64,000 nucleotides of DNA, taken from Acanthornis magna (lineage: Eukaryota > Chordata > Aves > Passeriformes > Acanthizidae). The position numbers were made by a program, and so were the translations under genes. Below, piece after piece: positions 11,705-23,926 of the stretch; positions within the stretch are counted from its first letter, which is position 1; every line of letters begins with the position of its first letter. Below the pieces are notes generated by a model, which saw nothing but the letters and a program-made list of their open reading frames with translations, had not been told where the DNA came from and did not search any database. Location of the stretch: contig JAWUZG010000005.1 of the NCBI GenBank assembly GCA_036785705.1, forward strand, positions 310,001 through 374,000. The letters are read 5' to 3'.

Positions 11705-13429
11705 GGGAAGCTGGGCCCCGGAACCTACATGGGCAGCTGAGTCATGAGTTCTTAAATTGCTGCTAAAACTGAGAGTCAAGCAGTGCTGCCCACAGCCAGA
11801 TACACAGACAATTCCCCTGGGAAAATCATCAGCAGAAAGAGAGGCACCTTCAGGCTTATATGACAGATAAATGGGGATCTTCAAAGATCTAATACAGAAA
11901 ATGTGGGCACCAGTCATAAGTTCACATCCTTTTCTCAAGCAATCTCTGCATGACTTATTCAAGGCACTACAAAGTCTCTGTGACAGTTCAAAATTGTATC
12001 CAGATTGCTTGACTCAGCCCTATCCTTCCCTTAAGCACTAACGTGTCCAGCAATGGATAAAGGAATTGGGATCCTAAATCACCTTTCCAAAGGATTTTGG
12101 CATAACATTGCATTAAAACAATGGAATATAAGTTCTTAGTTCTCTTAGTCATTTTTGAAATAAACAGAGGGTTACCAAGGATCATGCTAAAAATACACTT
12201 ATGCTTTTTGCAAGTATTTAAGGCTTGCTATCTGCATATGCTGTGTCAGTCTCTTGACCTCTGCATGTATGAAGGCAACACCCAGAATTCACACACCCTG
12301 CTGGTGTTTCTGTCTGGCCCTGCTAACTGGCCCCTAACCAGTTAATACTGCCTTTTTTTAGGAGAGTTTTCTAAAAGCCCATGAAAAACAATAGACATTG
12401 GAAATCAGATTTTGGCTTCATCAAATGGCACTATGCAAAAAAAAACCCCAAAAAACAAAACAACCCAAACCGGGACTCTCAACAAAGATGTCAGTGACTC
12501 AACAGCTCTCAGTAACCACTGCAAAATAAACATTAGGCAGTAATTGCTATGTAGGGGTTGAGCATCTGCTAAGAGGAACCATATTTTCATTGAGCTATGA
12601 TTCTAACAGAGTAATCTATCCCCAGCAGAAATATGGCTGAAATGCAATACTCCAAACATGGAGTGTGCTGATATACAGCAGTGCCCCCTCGTACACCAAA
12701 CAAACTGAGCTCCACTGGAGAAATCACAGAAGGTTTTGTTTTGAAAGAGGATGTTTGACAATAAAAGATAGTATTTAAAGTCAGCAGCTTTCTGGTTACT
12801 TGTGTGGTATCATGTCCCCCAAAGCAAATGACTCTGAGGGTACCTTTGGACGTGGACTTTGGCCCACAGCAGGGAGGGGCTGCCCAGTGCCAAAGCAGTA
12901 CTGAAATTTAACATGCTGAAAACCCTCTCAGCAGGAATTATTGGCCAGGATTAATCCATAAAGGTACTCAGCCAGCTATTTCCCTGTGCCAGGGAGCTGG
13001 TGTGGTCTGGTGAGATGTCTCTGCCGCACACTGCACTGGGAGACTTTGGAATAAACCCAACCTAAACCATGCCTCACTGATAGCGAGACCCTGCTTGTCA
13101 CCTTTGAATCAAACATTCCTGGGAAAACACACTCTGTTTGGGAACTCAAACTCCTAAAAGAAAGCTCCTTTTGATGGTAAAGCTATGGTAAACTGGAGGA
13201 GTGTTTTCTCTCTGCCATAATCTTGGATAATAGAGCCAGTTTTCTAGACAGAGCTGAGCTTTGGGAATCAGCTATTCCTGTCAGGCCCGGATTCCTCGCA
13301 GCAAGAATGCTTGCAATCTGTGTGACTCTCTGTCCCAGGACAGTATGGCTGTGTAAACAGAAGGCTACAGTGGGATTATACTGAAATTTCACATCACACT
13401 CTCACAGCAAGACCAGCCTCCAAAGCCCT
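11705..13429. other. Non-coding sequence next to the retroviral relic
   Basis: No gene is recognised. This side would be downstream of the gag-like remnant at 13430-14562, yet I see no protease, reverse transcriptase or integrase motif on the minus strand and no clear long terminal repeat. A 69-codon minus-strand frame at 13183-13392 is unidentified. Confidence 0.5.
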
Positions 13430-14562
13430 GGCTCTCTATTTTTACCTGTTGTGGGACAGAACAGTGATGCATGGGAAATACAGCTGGAACAGAGGGAAAT
13501 CGTTGTATTGCTCCCTGCATGGCAAGAGGAAAGGGTGCAAGTCTAAACCAGGTCTATCAAACAGCACCTTATTAGGCTCTCCACCTGTCTTAGCTCCAGC
13601 TGGAGTGATTGGGGTGTTAACAGATTTGTTCTCCTGCCCTACAGTATTGAGCAGCATATGATATGCATTAGCCAGGGCCCAGCACAGTGTAACGAGCCTC
13701 TTCTTTTCATCAGTGTTGTTAATACAATTTTCCTTTAAATACTTCCCCACCTCAGCTGGATTCTCAGTTTGGTCAACGGGGAAGTTCCAAGCTACTGGAT
13801 CTAAAAATGGCTTCAAGGTCTGGCCTATTTCCTCCCATACCCCACACCACTTAGAATTTTCCATAACTGGGGCAGGTATCTGTGCAACACCTCTGGAAAT
13901 TTCAGGCCTTAGTTTGGACAAGCTGCAAACTACATAGAGGAACCCTCCTAGATAGGATAACAAAAAGATGGTATCTTTGATATCCAGAAAAAAATTGAAC
14001 ATTTTGGAAAGGTGATGTGCCAGACCTGAAGGGGAAGAAGGAGATGAAGGGCTGGGAATTATCATCCCCTGTTTTCTCCCTAACAAACCAAGTGTAATTG
14101 CTAATGCATCCCAGGAGGAAGCTACCCGGGCCAAAATGGGAAACCGACGTAACATACACATCCTCAATCGTTTCCATTACTTCCATCACACTCCGAAAAA
14201 CCAGTGACATCAGGCTTAATAAGATGGTGGTGCTGATTCTTATTCCTGACTTACAAAAAGTATAAGCCAGGGACCTGACTGCCAATAGCTGGGGACATAA
14301 ACCTCTAACCAGTTTACAGAAAAGAATTACTGAATCCAACAGCATGGTGAATGCCTGCTGTGCTGTGTACAAGAACATGGCACACTGGGTGTATCCAGGT
14401 GCTAAGCCAAGTCTGGAAAACAACCCAAGTTTTCCATACCTGCTGGAGAACCTACAGTAGTGCAGACTGTCTTTCAGAAATGCTGAGGGCCCTCAGATCC
14501 CACTGGAGCAAAAAGGCAGAGCCAATAATGGCCAGGGTGAACAAACAACTACTGAAACCCAT
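13430..14562 (-). pseudogene. Gag-like endogenous retrovirus remnant, frameshifted
   Basis: Minus-strand reading starts at an ATG at 14562, whose product begins MGFSSC (Met-Gly, a possible myristoylation start) and a hydrophobic stretch, and stops after 36 codons. The reading then continues in a second frame, open to 13902, and a third frame, open from about 14167 to 13442. At least two frameshifts separate these pieces, so it cannot make one protein. The third piece has a Pro/Ser run, a hydrophobic segment, then a hydrophilic part with a Trp-rich WCGVWEEIG motif and a helix-like CWALANAYHMLLNTV. From memory this layout resembles the Gag matrix region of endogenous retroviruses in songbird genomes, where Gag assembles the particle shell. 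No LTR, primer-binding site or pol was found. It could instead be a broken host gene; identity is moderate at best. Confidence 0.5.
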
Positions 14563-17285
14563 GTCTCTGCACAATTAGACTCCGAAATGTCTTAGAAAAA
14601 TCTGCTTCATGCTGCCAACATTTGAGCACTTGTTTTTGCAAACTTAATGACAGAATTGTAACATTTACACAATCGTATAAACAACATCAGCACTAAATTT
14701 CAAAATCAGCATCTTACAGGCTTCCAGTTTTCCAGCCTTCCCTATACTTCTTTAATACATATACAGTTTAAAAGATTAAATTGTGCTTCCAGCATAAACA
14801 CCATTATTACATTTGAGCTCATCTCCATCCATACCTCTGACTAAACAGTATTTGTATACCTCACTTCCAATTAGAAATATCAAATTATTTTCTGGAATTT
14901 CAATCTAGAACAAAACCAGGTTTTTGTGAACACGGGGGTTTTTTAGGCTGGCCATAAAATATCATTTGCAGCATACTCTAGAAAGAAAAAGAGTTGAACT
15001 TGACAAGTACAGCTGATAGAGGAGACAGGAGATGATAAATGACAACTGCTGCAGCTTTTAATATCACTTTATCAGTCATGACACAAGCGATTTCTGATGT
15101 GGAGTGATCCTTATAATTCCTCTCAGATGCTGATAAGTCCAACTGGCTGGGGAACTAAAAGTCCTGATCCAAAGTCCCTTAAAGAAACAGGCTTTAGAGA
15201 GAGACTCAATAAAAATTCCTACCCCAAGCTGCCTGTCAGAGGAAAAAACAAAGAAGAGAGACTCTGAAGAGCAGTTAAGCAGCCAATTTCACTGAAATGT
15301 CAAGGATTTTGATCCTTGTATCCCCTTTATAACACTGAAAACCTCCTTGTACCTATTAAAATGTCATGAAGGAAAAGAAGGCTTTGGGATGAAATCTGGC
15401 TTGCATGGAATAAGACACCCTATAAACACACAGGAAGGAGGCAGTCCCTTCCCTGCAAAGTTTACAGCGTAACTGGAAGCAGTGGCGCTGGATACAGCAC
15501 AAGGAAACCGTGAGGGAGATTGGCCATGGCAAAGAACATCAGCTGCCTCCCCTCTCCTCTGCAGGCGCTCCAGAGCACGAAACCTCCCCATTTCACCTGA
15601 GAGGAGCAAATCACAGCTCGCCAGAAACAAACCAGCCTTTAACCTTTCCAGTCTTTTAACCTTTCCATAAACCATGCTTGTTTTCCCGTGCGAACAATGG
15701 CCTTATTGTTTGACTTAAAATACAGTACGTGACCTGTGACGTTAGGAAATGAATGAATTGTTGTGTTGTCAACAGTTGGTTTTTTTCCATGCCTCCCTAT
15801 ATCTAGGAATTTCTTTCCACGTACTTTAGTTTTAAGGAAAACCCAACACTTCTGAGCAGGCCACTGATACCTCATGTTGACGAGTCAGAGTAGGGAAATT
15901 ATATGACATAGATTTTGAGTAATTCAGAAACTCCTAATCTCAGCCTGCTTTTCAAAAGAATTCTCTCCAATTTAGGCATGTAACATTAATTTTCAAGAGT
16001 TTACATTGCCCAGAAACTCTGATTTCAGACACACAGCAGGCACTTTACAAAACCTGGCTACTCATTAAAATGCCAGAATAGAAGCAGAGCTCTTCTGAAC
16101 ATCTGGCCAGACTGTGGGTATGTGACTCAAGATGACTGCATGAGAAAATGCAGGGTAGGTAAGAGAACAACAAAAGATTAGGATGAAAAATTCAGACACT
16201 CATTCAATATTAGACATGAAGCCCATCTTCAAACACTCATTGCTTACTACGAGCTCATTTAAATTTGGAAAATGTCCAAAACTGTTATGGTAAAGATGAA
16301 GATAAAGCAGAATTTTTAAATAGAACAGAGAAGGTATCCAAAGCATCTGTCTTCTCAAGGATAAGAGACAACAATGTAATGATTAAGAAAAAAAAAAAAA
16401 AACAACAAAAAGGGATCCTTAGAGTTCAAAGAAACTTTTAAAAAGAAATTAAAAAACAATATAAAACATCCCTTAGGCAATTACACATCAGTTACTAGAT
16501 TAGAACACTTCAATCAGCTCAGGAAAGGAAAGATTCTCACTTTTGTGAGACCCACTGGACATTGAATGGACCTGTGAACGTATGTTTGTGTAAAGGAAAT
16601 ATTTACACAGGTTGGACTTGTTCTTAAATGAAAGGACAGGTGTGGAAGCTACACATATAAATGTATATTTTCTGGGCCATAGTACTGTGTGACAAAGCTG
16701 ATTGTAAACTATTACCCATTTTAGCCAAGAGCATCATAACCTGAGCCAGCTTTCCTATTATTATGTATTGCCTTGAAAGAGTTTAAATTTAGGAGAAGAA
16801 TCTTTTTTGGCTGCTTTTGGTCAGCAGTCTCCCTTCATCCACTGTTTCCACGAGCTCCTGGGAAATGACCAAAAATATTCATCTGATTGCTCTTTTGTGG
16901 GATATGCTTATGTATCACAGCAATGTGGAAGAGATACCACTTCAATGATATAATGCATATTTTAATCACAGGGTGAGGAATTATTACCCTATGGCTCTGA
17001 GATTTTAACTTATAAAATTCTATGTGAGTCCCTCAGGGGTAGGTCAAGAAGCATAAGGCACCCCTAACATACCACCTTCAGAAAACCAGTTTGAATATAC
17101 GTAAAATTTGATAGAAATAGAAATAATCTGAAAAGAAAGAATATCAAAAGAGAAGAGGAAGTTCTCTCAAATAAGAACCCCTGTGAGCTAACAAGAATGA
17201 CATTTCCATGTTTTTCATAAAAAATAAAAAAAAAATTAAAAAAGGAAGGGGGGAAAAAGAAATTGTTCCACATAATGCAACAGCT
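14563..17285. other. Unique non-coding sequence
   Basis: The upstream side of the gag-like relic. I looked for an LTR and a tRNA primer-binding site just before the ATG at 14562 on the minus strand and could not see either. An A15 tract lies at 16388-16402. No gene recognised. Confidence 0.5.
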
Positions 17286-17355
17286 CCTCCGTTAATGTAA
17301 ACTGGCGCCAGCTCATTGAAGTCAATGGAGCTGCAGTGATACATACCAGCTGAGG
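17286..17355. repeat. Old imperfect palindromic repeat (MITE-like)
   Basis: Two arms of about 35 bases face each other around a centre at 17320-17321. The inner stem CATTGA (17314-17319) and TCAATG (17322-17327) is perfect, AGCT/AGCT continues it with one bulge, and the outer arms CCTCCGTTAATGTAAACTGG and ACATACCAGCTGAGG pair with scattered mismatches. The text 'tgaagtcaatgga...ccagctgagga' matches what I remember of an old repeat shared by turtles, crocodiles and birds; I cannot name it with certainty. It looks like a non-autonomous hairpin-type DNA element. Confidence 0.6.
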
Positions 17356-19429
17356 ACGAGGCTCTGAATTGTAGGCATTTGGCATAAGGCCAGCCTCTGT
17401 CTGCATACAGACTAGTATTGTGGATGTAAACACTGTCTGACTCTCTCAAAATCCTAATTTTTTTAAAAAGCTTTCTTAGTGTCGGTGAATTTGCCGTGTA
17501 AAACAAATTGCGGGCTCCCTGTGTTCGGTGCCTCCATCCGAGCAGCAGGTCCTGGCAGCCCTGCATGGGCTCTGCTTTTGCTCACCAAATTCCACCAAGC
17601 TGAAGGACGGCTCGCTCAAAACACAAATCAGACCAGAACCCAAAGGAACAGCTGCATCCTCTGTCCTGGATAATAAAATTTTAACATTTCATGGTGGCAC
17701 TGTTGTGAGAAGGGTAAATGGTGTGTGAGGAAGCAACGGGAGGTGGTTAAGCTGCACATCATTAAGAGCCACCAGGACTTCCAGATTCCTCTCTCCACCT
17801 CCAATCATTACTGTATCTTCACACCATAGACTAATACATTGTTGTTGTCCTAGACTGAAGTCCCTCCTTCCCCACAGCGAAAAAGAAAAAACTTTGGCCA
17901 TACCTTGCCAGCCTCCTACACCTGTTTTGGGAAGGGAAGAGACAGGGTCTAGCCCTATTTAATCCTTTAACAGATTGACACTCTGGCTTTCCACGTTTTG
18001 CTCTGGTGTCACATTACATATCTTACCTACCAATCTGCAGTTCAGGACAGACTTTTGTTCCTCACCAGTGTAACACTAATTTTTAAACAAATGTGTTCAA
18101 ATAGAAGCACCTTGTGGGTATTCCAGAGATGTCAGTCTTGGGAGCTCACTACCTCTAGAGAACGCATTTTACAGTTTCCAAATGGAACACCACAATAAAG
18201 GAATAAAAAGTCTTTGGAATCTTCCACTTAACCCATAAACACCCTTTACATAAGTCATACTAAGTTAAAAGAAAACAGAATTTTTCAGTTGCCAATTATT
18301 CAATTTATTTGCATGAACACATAAAACAAAGGAAGAAAAAGCACGTGGGTTTTTTTCTAAGAAGTTCATGACAGGTGCTCATTTGAAACAGGTAGAAATG
18401 TCTGAAAACAAAGGTGCTTGGCAACAATAAGATCAGAGACAGAATCCCAGCTGGATTTGGCTTTCAATTTATTTTATCAATATACTGGAAAAGCAGTGGA
18501 GATTTCCATAAGGGTGTACAAGCCTGAACAAGATTGATAAATCTATTTCTATATTGACTGTCCAGTTCTTCTGCTCATTTAAATGAAGTCATTAGGATTT
18601 ATACCCAAAACTGAGCTTTAAGTCAGATGTGTTCCAAGATTTGCTTTTTAAGTCACAGGTCTTGGAGGGAAGAATGAGTTTTTAATCCTTATCTGTGTGC
18701 CAGATTTAATAAACACATCTGCAACAGACTGCTAACACAACCACTTAAAATATTTGGGTAGAATCTATGCCCACTTAAATAGACTCTGTCATTTATCCAA
18801 TAAAATGTAATTATAAAAATAACAAATTCACCTGATTTATGAAATATTTACATCTCATTTTAGGACCAAAACCAAATATAATTAATAACTATAAAAACAA
18901 GGGCTAGGAAACCACCACTGTTTTGTCATACTTTTATTTGTTGACAGTGGTTTTGGTTAACAGAAACATGTGGCCTGTAAAGAGGAGGGGGGATTGGTTT
19001 TGGGTCTGATTTTTTTATTTGTTTGTTTGTTTTGGGGTTTTTTTGAGATCACAGATAATGAAGGGAGAAAAAGTTAACAAGAGATTTCACCAAGAATTCA
19101 AACCAACCAAAACTGAAACTTGTTTTGATTGGAAATGAGGAAAAGGAAGTGGGTGCTCAGATCCAGATCTAAATTAGGTTTAGCCAGTGGTTTGGGGTTT
19201 GCTTTCATGACCAAGTCAGGGATGGGGTTCTCATACAGACCTGATGATGATGAAACCTTCTAAACCTGAATCCTAGAACATGAAACCTTGTAACCTGTTG
19301 TCTTGAGACTTTGGTCCCCAAGACTGGAAATCTTTTTATGGTTAGGGCTGGTTGACTGACACCACCATTTTCTTGCATCTTTTGGAATGGATTCTTGAAA
19401 TTTCTTTTCCTCAGTCACTGTTTTCCACA
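17356..19429. other. Unique non-coding, AT-rich sequence
   Basis: No gene recognised. A TTTG-type simple repeat occurs at 19018-19034. Confidence 0.55.
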
Positions 19430-19500
19430 ATCATAGAATCATCTAGGTTGGAAGAGACCATTGAGATCAAGACCCACCATTAACCCAGCACTACCACTAT
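19430..19500 (-). mobile_element. CR1 LINE, short 3' end, antisense
   Basis: Opens with ATCATAGAATCATCTAGGTT and continues through 'ggaagagaccattgagatcaagacccaccattaacccagcactaccact', which is the reverse complement of the CR1 3' terminus with its ATTCTATGAT end. Only about 70 bp remain. It lies just upstream of a CR1 fragment in the opposite orientation (19925-20235), so the two are separate insertions or the product of an inversion. Confidence 0.9.
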
Positions 19501-19924
19501 AATGTGATGCACAGGAAGAACTTCTTGCTGAAAACCTGACATTTGCAACTGATATTCCGAATGTTTTAATTGAACTTTCACCATTTTGGCCTGCATGCAA
19601 AAAGATTACCTTTGGCTTTTTCTAACATTTAGCAGAATTTAAGATCCCAAGGAACATGAGGAAGGCAAGTAGCAGAGCACAGACCCTGAACGTCAGGAAA
19701 GAAGATGATGTGTTATAGGGAACTGGAGGATGGCATCCTGTGGGCTCTGAAAGACTGAGGTTGTCTTCAGGGTCAAGTTCTTCTCATCAAGAAGAGTCAA
19801 ATAGTCCCAATGGCGTGTTAAAAACTGCAAGAGCTTCTAGAATCCCTTCAGTAGCAGAAGGAAAAGAAGGAAGTGGTTCCACTGCCGAAAGCGGTGGATG
19901 AGCTTTACAGCAGCACACTCAGGT
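19501..19924. other. Spacer between two CR1 fragments
   Basis: It may include more of the decayed CR1 ORF2 on the plus strand (stretches such as GTCAGGAAAGAAGATGATG read VRKEDD), but I cannot align it with confidence. Confidence 0.35.
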
Positions 19925-20235
19925 AAGGCTGAGGTGCACAATATTTTCTATGCCTCAGGTTTCACCAGCAAGGCCTATCCAACCTTTTCATTCACAAGTA
20001 GGGCTGAAGGACAGAAGTTCTAAGTAGTCAAAGCAAAGTTAGGGATCGTTTAAGAAATCCTGACCCTTGTAAGTCCATGCTGCCGGAAGGGATGGAGGCA
20101 AGAGTGCAGACACCACTGGTGGTATGGTAGGGACACTCTCTTACCATTGATAGAAAATGATGGAGACAAAGGGAGGTCCCCAGTGACTGAAGAAAGGCAA
20201 ATGTTTGACCCATTTTCAGAGAGAGTAACTAATGG
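19925..20235 (+). mobile_element. CR1 LINE ORF2 fragment (start of reverse transcriptase), decayed
   Basis: Plus-strand translation gives KAEVHNIFYASGFTSK from 19925, then in another frame from 20038 VRDRLRNPDPCKSM, and, with no further indel, REVPSD, stop, RKANV, stop, PIF up to 20220. These match in order the CR1 ORF2 blocks just before and at the beginning of the reverse-transcriptase domain, which copies the element's RNA at the insertion site. Four in-frame stops (20128, 20158, 20188, 20206), two of them TGA where the family has Trp TGG, and one frame change show that it is long dead. The catalytic core further downstream is not visible. Confidence 0.8.
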
Positions 20236-20613
20236 AGACGACCTCAAATCCTTGATGCAGTAGGCCCTTTATTGGAACACTTTACAGGACTCCACAGGGC
20301 AGCTCTGCTTCCCAATTCTTTATGGTCCGTGCTACAGAGCTCTCTTGACTGCACTGATCCATAACAGTGGCAACATCAATTTAAAAAGGGGACAAAACGT
20401 GCCACCAAGACCAGGAGTGTGAGAGAAGACAGTCTGTTCCCAGATCAGATGATCGAAGTCTGTACTGCTGCCACTGGCTGTTAATTCAGTGTTCAGAAGC
20501 CACAGCATCTGTGTAGTCCCACAATCTGCAGTACAGAATTATTGCTATAAATGGAAGCAGTTATGCTGGCAGTTGTTGTCTTTGGGTCAAACCAAGATGT
20601 GAAAAGATGTGCT

Positions 20614-20659
20614 TAAAGCAAAATTCACCCCTTTACTAAAGCAAAATTCACCCCTTTTC
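20614..20659. repeat. 23-bp tandem duplication
   Basis: The unit TAAAGCAAAATTCACCCCTT plus TAC or TTC occurs twice back to back (20614-20636 and 20637-20659), differing at one base. A recent local duplication. Confidence 0.95.
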
Positions 20660-20755
20660 TAAAAAATAAACACTGCCTTTGCAATAGACCCAGCTCTCTT
20701 TTCTCTCCGTATATGTATATGTACATACATAAATACATTTATGTATACATGTATT

Positions 20756-20759
<4 letters not shown>

Positions 20760-20787
<28 letters not shown>
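20760..20787. repeat. (TA)n microsatellite
   Basis: About 13-14 uninterrupted TA units, followed by TATG/TATACACAC sequence, within an AT-rich 100-bp stretch. Confidence 0.95.
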
Positions 20788-20791
<4 letters not shown>

Positions 20792-23599
20792 TTATATACA
20801 CACATGCACACTCCCCTCTCCATATAAGGTTTTGGTAAATACGAACTGGATTTGACTCGGAAGGGAAAGAGACAGTTTAATTTTAATAGGCCAAGCACAC
20901 ATATCAGACAAAATGAAAGACAAAAAAAAAAAAAATCCCAAACTAAGACCATGTAAGGTATGTATCAACCAGTTCTGAAAAAGGTTCCCACTGGAATTGT
21001 TCCAGACTAAAACAATGAGTCATCCCCTAAGGAATCCTGTCCTCACATGAAATATATAAATCATTGTCCATTTTGGAAGGATTACGCCAATAGCACGTAT
21101 CATTAAAATGTTATTTCTTTTAATAGTGCTAAGGAAAAATTCCAGCATTCTGTTCCATAGATCCTGATATGCAATGTTACCAGGAGTCTCACCACAGTCC
21201 CCCAGGGACTGAGTCACAAGGACATTTAGTTCTTGCCCAGTCAATGTATGTTCCCATATGCCTCAGCATATCTGGGCAAATGCAAACAGGATCCCAGCTT
21301 TCAGAGGTTCCCTCCAATTTTTTCCTTTTCAAAAAAAATATTTTATTCCATGAGACAGAAAAGCTCTGTGAGGTACTTGTGGTAGAACAGAAAATTCTAA
21401 TGTAATGCCCAAAAATCTCAGTGCTTGACTTACAACATGAGCAGTTTCATGAGTTCTCAAATTAGAATTTGCATATGATTTATAGTTCTGGAATAGAAAC
21501 TACTGAACTTGTGCTATTTGCTGGGCAGGACAAAAAGGTGATGTGCTACATAAGGGAAAAAAATAAGGCTGAAAAGTCTTAATGGAAAGCATAAGATTAA
21601 TGGCATAAAAGTTGGGGTAGATAGAAAGAGTTCATTGTATGACATTCCAAAAGAGCAGGGTTTACTTTCTATCAAGGGCTTCCTATTAGAAATGTAGAAT
21701 GACAAACACAACTTTCAGTGCATGGTTTTGAAGAAAAGCCTCTCACGTGACACTGAAATGTCATACACATAAATCAATTGCTACACCTACATATAATTTG
21801 TTCTTCACAACCCCCAAATGTTCACTCCAAGTGTCACAACTGCATATTGTATAAATATATGCCCTACTAAAGCTGTCTTGTAACTCCAGCTGGAACGACT
21901 GGTCCCTGACTTCCACAACAAGAGAAGCGGAACAGGGATGCTCCATTTTCACAAGGGAACTCACATCTACATAGTTAATGAAGACATTTTTAGCATTTCT
22001 TTTCTTTGGGGCTTTTTTTCTCTAGAAGCACTTCCTTCACGGTCTCAGCCAAGAGCTCACAATGAAGCTTCACAAAGCAGCAGCCCCATTTCATTTTGCA
22101 CCCTGTAGAGACAGTGGCCATTAGTCACAGTCAGAACCACGGTTATACCACTCCTCAGGCATGTGGGACATGAAAGAGGGGAACTGGTGAACACTGACAG
22201 CACTGCTTTGTCACTGCTGCTTCATTCTGGCCCACTCCTGACCAGTTACCTCACTGGAAATGCGTGGTTTAGATGCCGAGGTCAGCATTTGAAAGGTGTT
22301 CTACCGCAGCTCCTACAAAGCTGGGGAAAGGCAATCTCTCTCTTTGGTCAAGCCTGTAACATTAAGCACACATGCTACAAAGTCTCAATGTCACAGAGGA
22401 GTTTGTTCTTTTTTATGAATAAATATATATGAACAACTGAAATTATCACGGAAAAGGTTATATGGGATTTTTTTTTAAAAGTTACCTAAACAAATATTAT
22501 AAATATGGTGGGCTGGAACAGATAAATAACTGTTTTTTCCAAGCCTATCAATTTTGTTTTATTGTCCCAAACCAAGCTATAATTCTATGGTACATTCAGG
22601 AACATAAAATGAATCGTGGGACTCTGAGGAGGAAACAGCTTAGTAATGAGCTTTGCAGTCAAACCAGCCACTCCTCATCAGCCCAACAATAGTTCCATCT
22701 TTACAATCTATTTTTTGGTGATTTATTTTAACTTATACAGACTCTTATTACTGCTTCCCTTGGGAGAACATACCACAACAGCTTTCACCACCAGGGACAT
22801 TTTCCTAACATCCAGTCTAAATATGCCTTTTTCTCAGTTTTACCCCATTATTCTAATTAAAACTCCTCTGTATCAGGTGAAATCCGTTCAGTCTGGAGTG
22901 TTTGCACTCAGTTACTACTCGTGGGCAGCTCGCTGTCCATCACTTCACACTCGCATTAGAGCTGACAACCATCTAAGCACAGCAAAGCTCAAAGATCAGA
23001 AAAAGATCGGGATTGCTCCAGCTTTCATCAAGGAATGACATTTTAGACCTCTGTTAAAGACTGGAGTTCAAGCTGTACTGGTAGCACAATATTTTGTAAA
23101 GCAAGAAATTTGAATTTCCAGTGCTGGGGACAACAAATATTTGTCTTCTTCTATAATGTTCATATATATTCCTTGATCAAGTATTTACTTTTAAAAACCA
23201 TTACTGTGTTTACTACATGTAGACCCATAATATGCAGAAAAAGAGGAAGACAGAACACAACTGATTTTTAACTTAACTGAGTTATCCTCACACACCCACA
23301 GCTTTGAGGTCAGCCATCATAAAGCTAGTCATTTTTGAAATATTTCAGCATTTAGGCACTGTATTATAACTAGCAAAGTTTGAAAGATAACAACCTGAGT
23401 TATTGTTCTTCTCTATATTCCTATTGATAGGAAATGCACTAAGAGTAAAGCTGTGAGTTTAAAGCATGGTTTTATAGACACTGTTGAAAATAAGTACTCA
23501 GATATATTTTGGTGCTGGACAAAAAAAAATTAAAAGAAATATCAAAGACTAAATGAGCAGCTGGAGTCATCACAGCAGTTGACTCAGGCTAAGGACATG

Positions 23600-23663
23600 A
23601 TCCATGACCACTGAAATCAAGGAAAAGACTCCCACTAATGCCTGCAGGCTGTGGATAAGGCCT
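23600..23663. repeat. Fragment of old palindromic repeat
   Basis: ATCCATGACCACTGAAATCA, GGAAAAGACTCCCACTAATG and CTGTGGATAAGGCC follow in order the text of an old reptile/bird repeat ('actgaaatcaatggaaagactcccattgacttcaatgggctttggatcaggcc' as I remember it). Diverged, with some palindromic character left. Probably related to the copies at 17286-17355 and 51730-51786. Confidence 0.5.
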
Positions 23664-23864
23664 TTAAAAGTCTCGGTGTCTCTGGGTTTTCATCCATAAA
23701 GTGGAGATAACATTTTACTACCCAAGTGTTGGGAGGACAACTCTGTTAATCTGTGCTTAGTGAACACAGTGATGGGAACCACACATGTATCTACACATAG
23801 AAATTCCTCAAAACATGGAATGGAAAGATCTCCACAGCTGAAAGCTAGAAGGGATCTATCATCA

Positions 23865-23926
23865 TACACATATATTAATACACATATTAATATATACATG
23901 TATATATTGATATACATATTAATATG
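23865..23926. repeat. AT-rich tract with perfect 20-bp palindrome
   Basis: A stretch of alternating TA/CATA/TTAATA motifs. The 20 bases at 23889-23908 (AATATATACATGTATATATT) are a perfect inverted repeat able to form a cruciform. Confidence 0.85.

Larger units (their letters stand above)
20236..23599. other. Non-coding sequence with local duplications and a TA repeat
   Basis: Apart from the 23-bp duplication and the TA repeat listed separately, I see no gene or known repeat family. Open frames at 20659-20952 (minus) and 22646-23038 (plus) have no recognised domain. Confidence 0.55.

Noticed and set aside
11355..11962. Long repetitive open frames on both strands (plus-strand MQGTRREHAGN-type and minus-strand FPACSLRVPC-type proteins)
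   Set aside because: They are produced by the stop-poor 11-bp minisatellite; three units of 11 bp give a 33-bp coding-like period. No start context, splice context or conserved domain.
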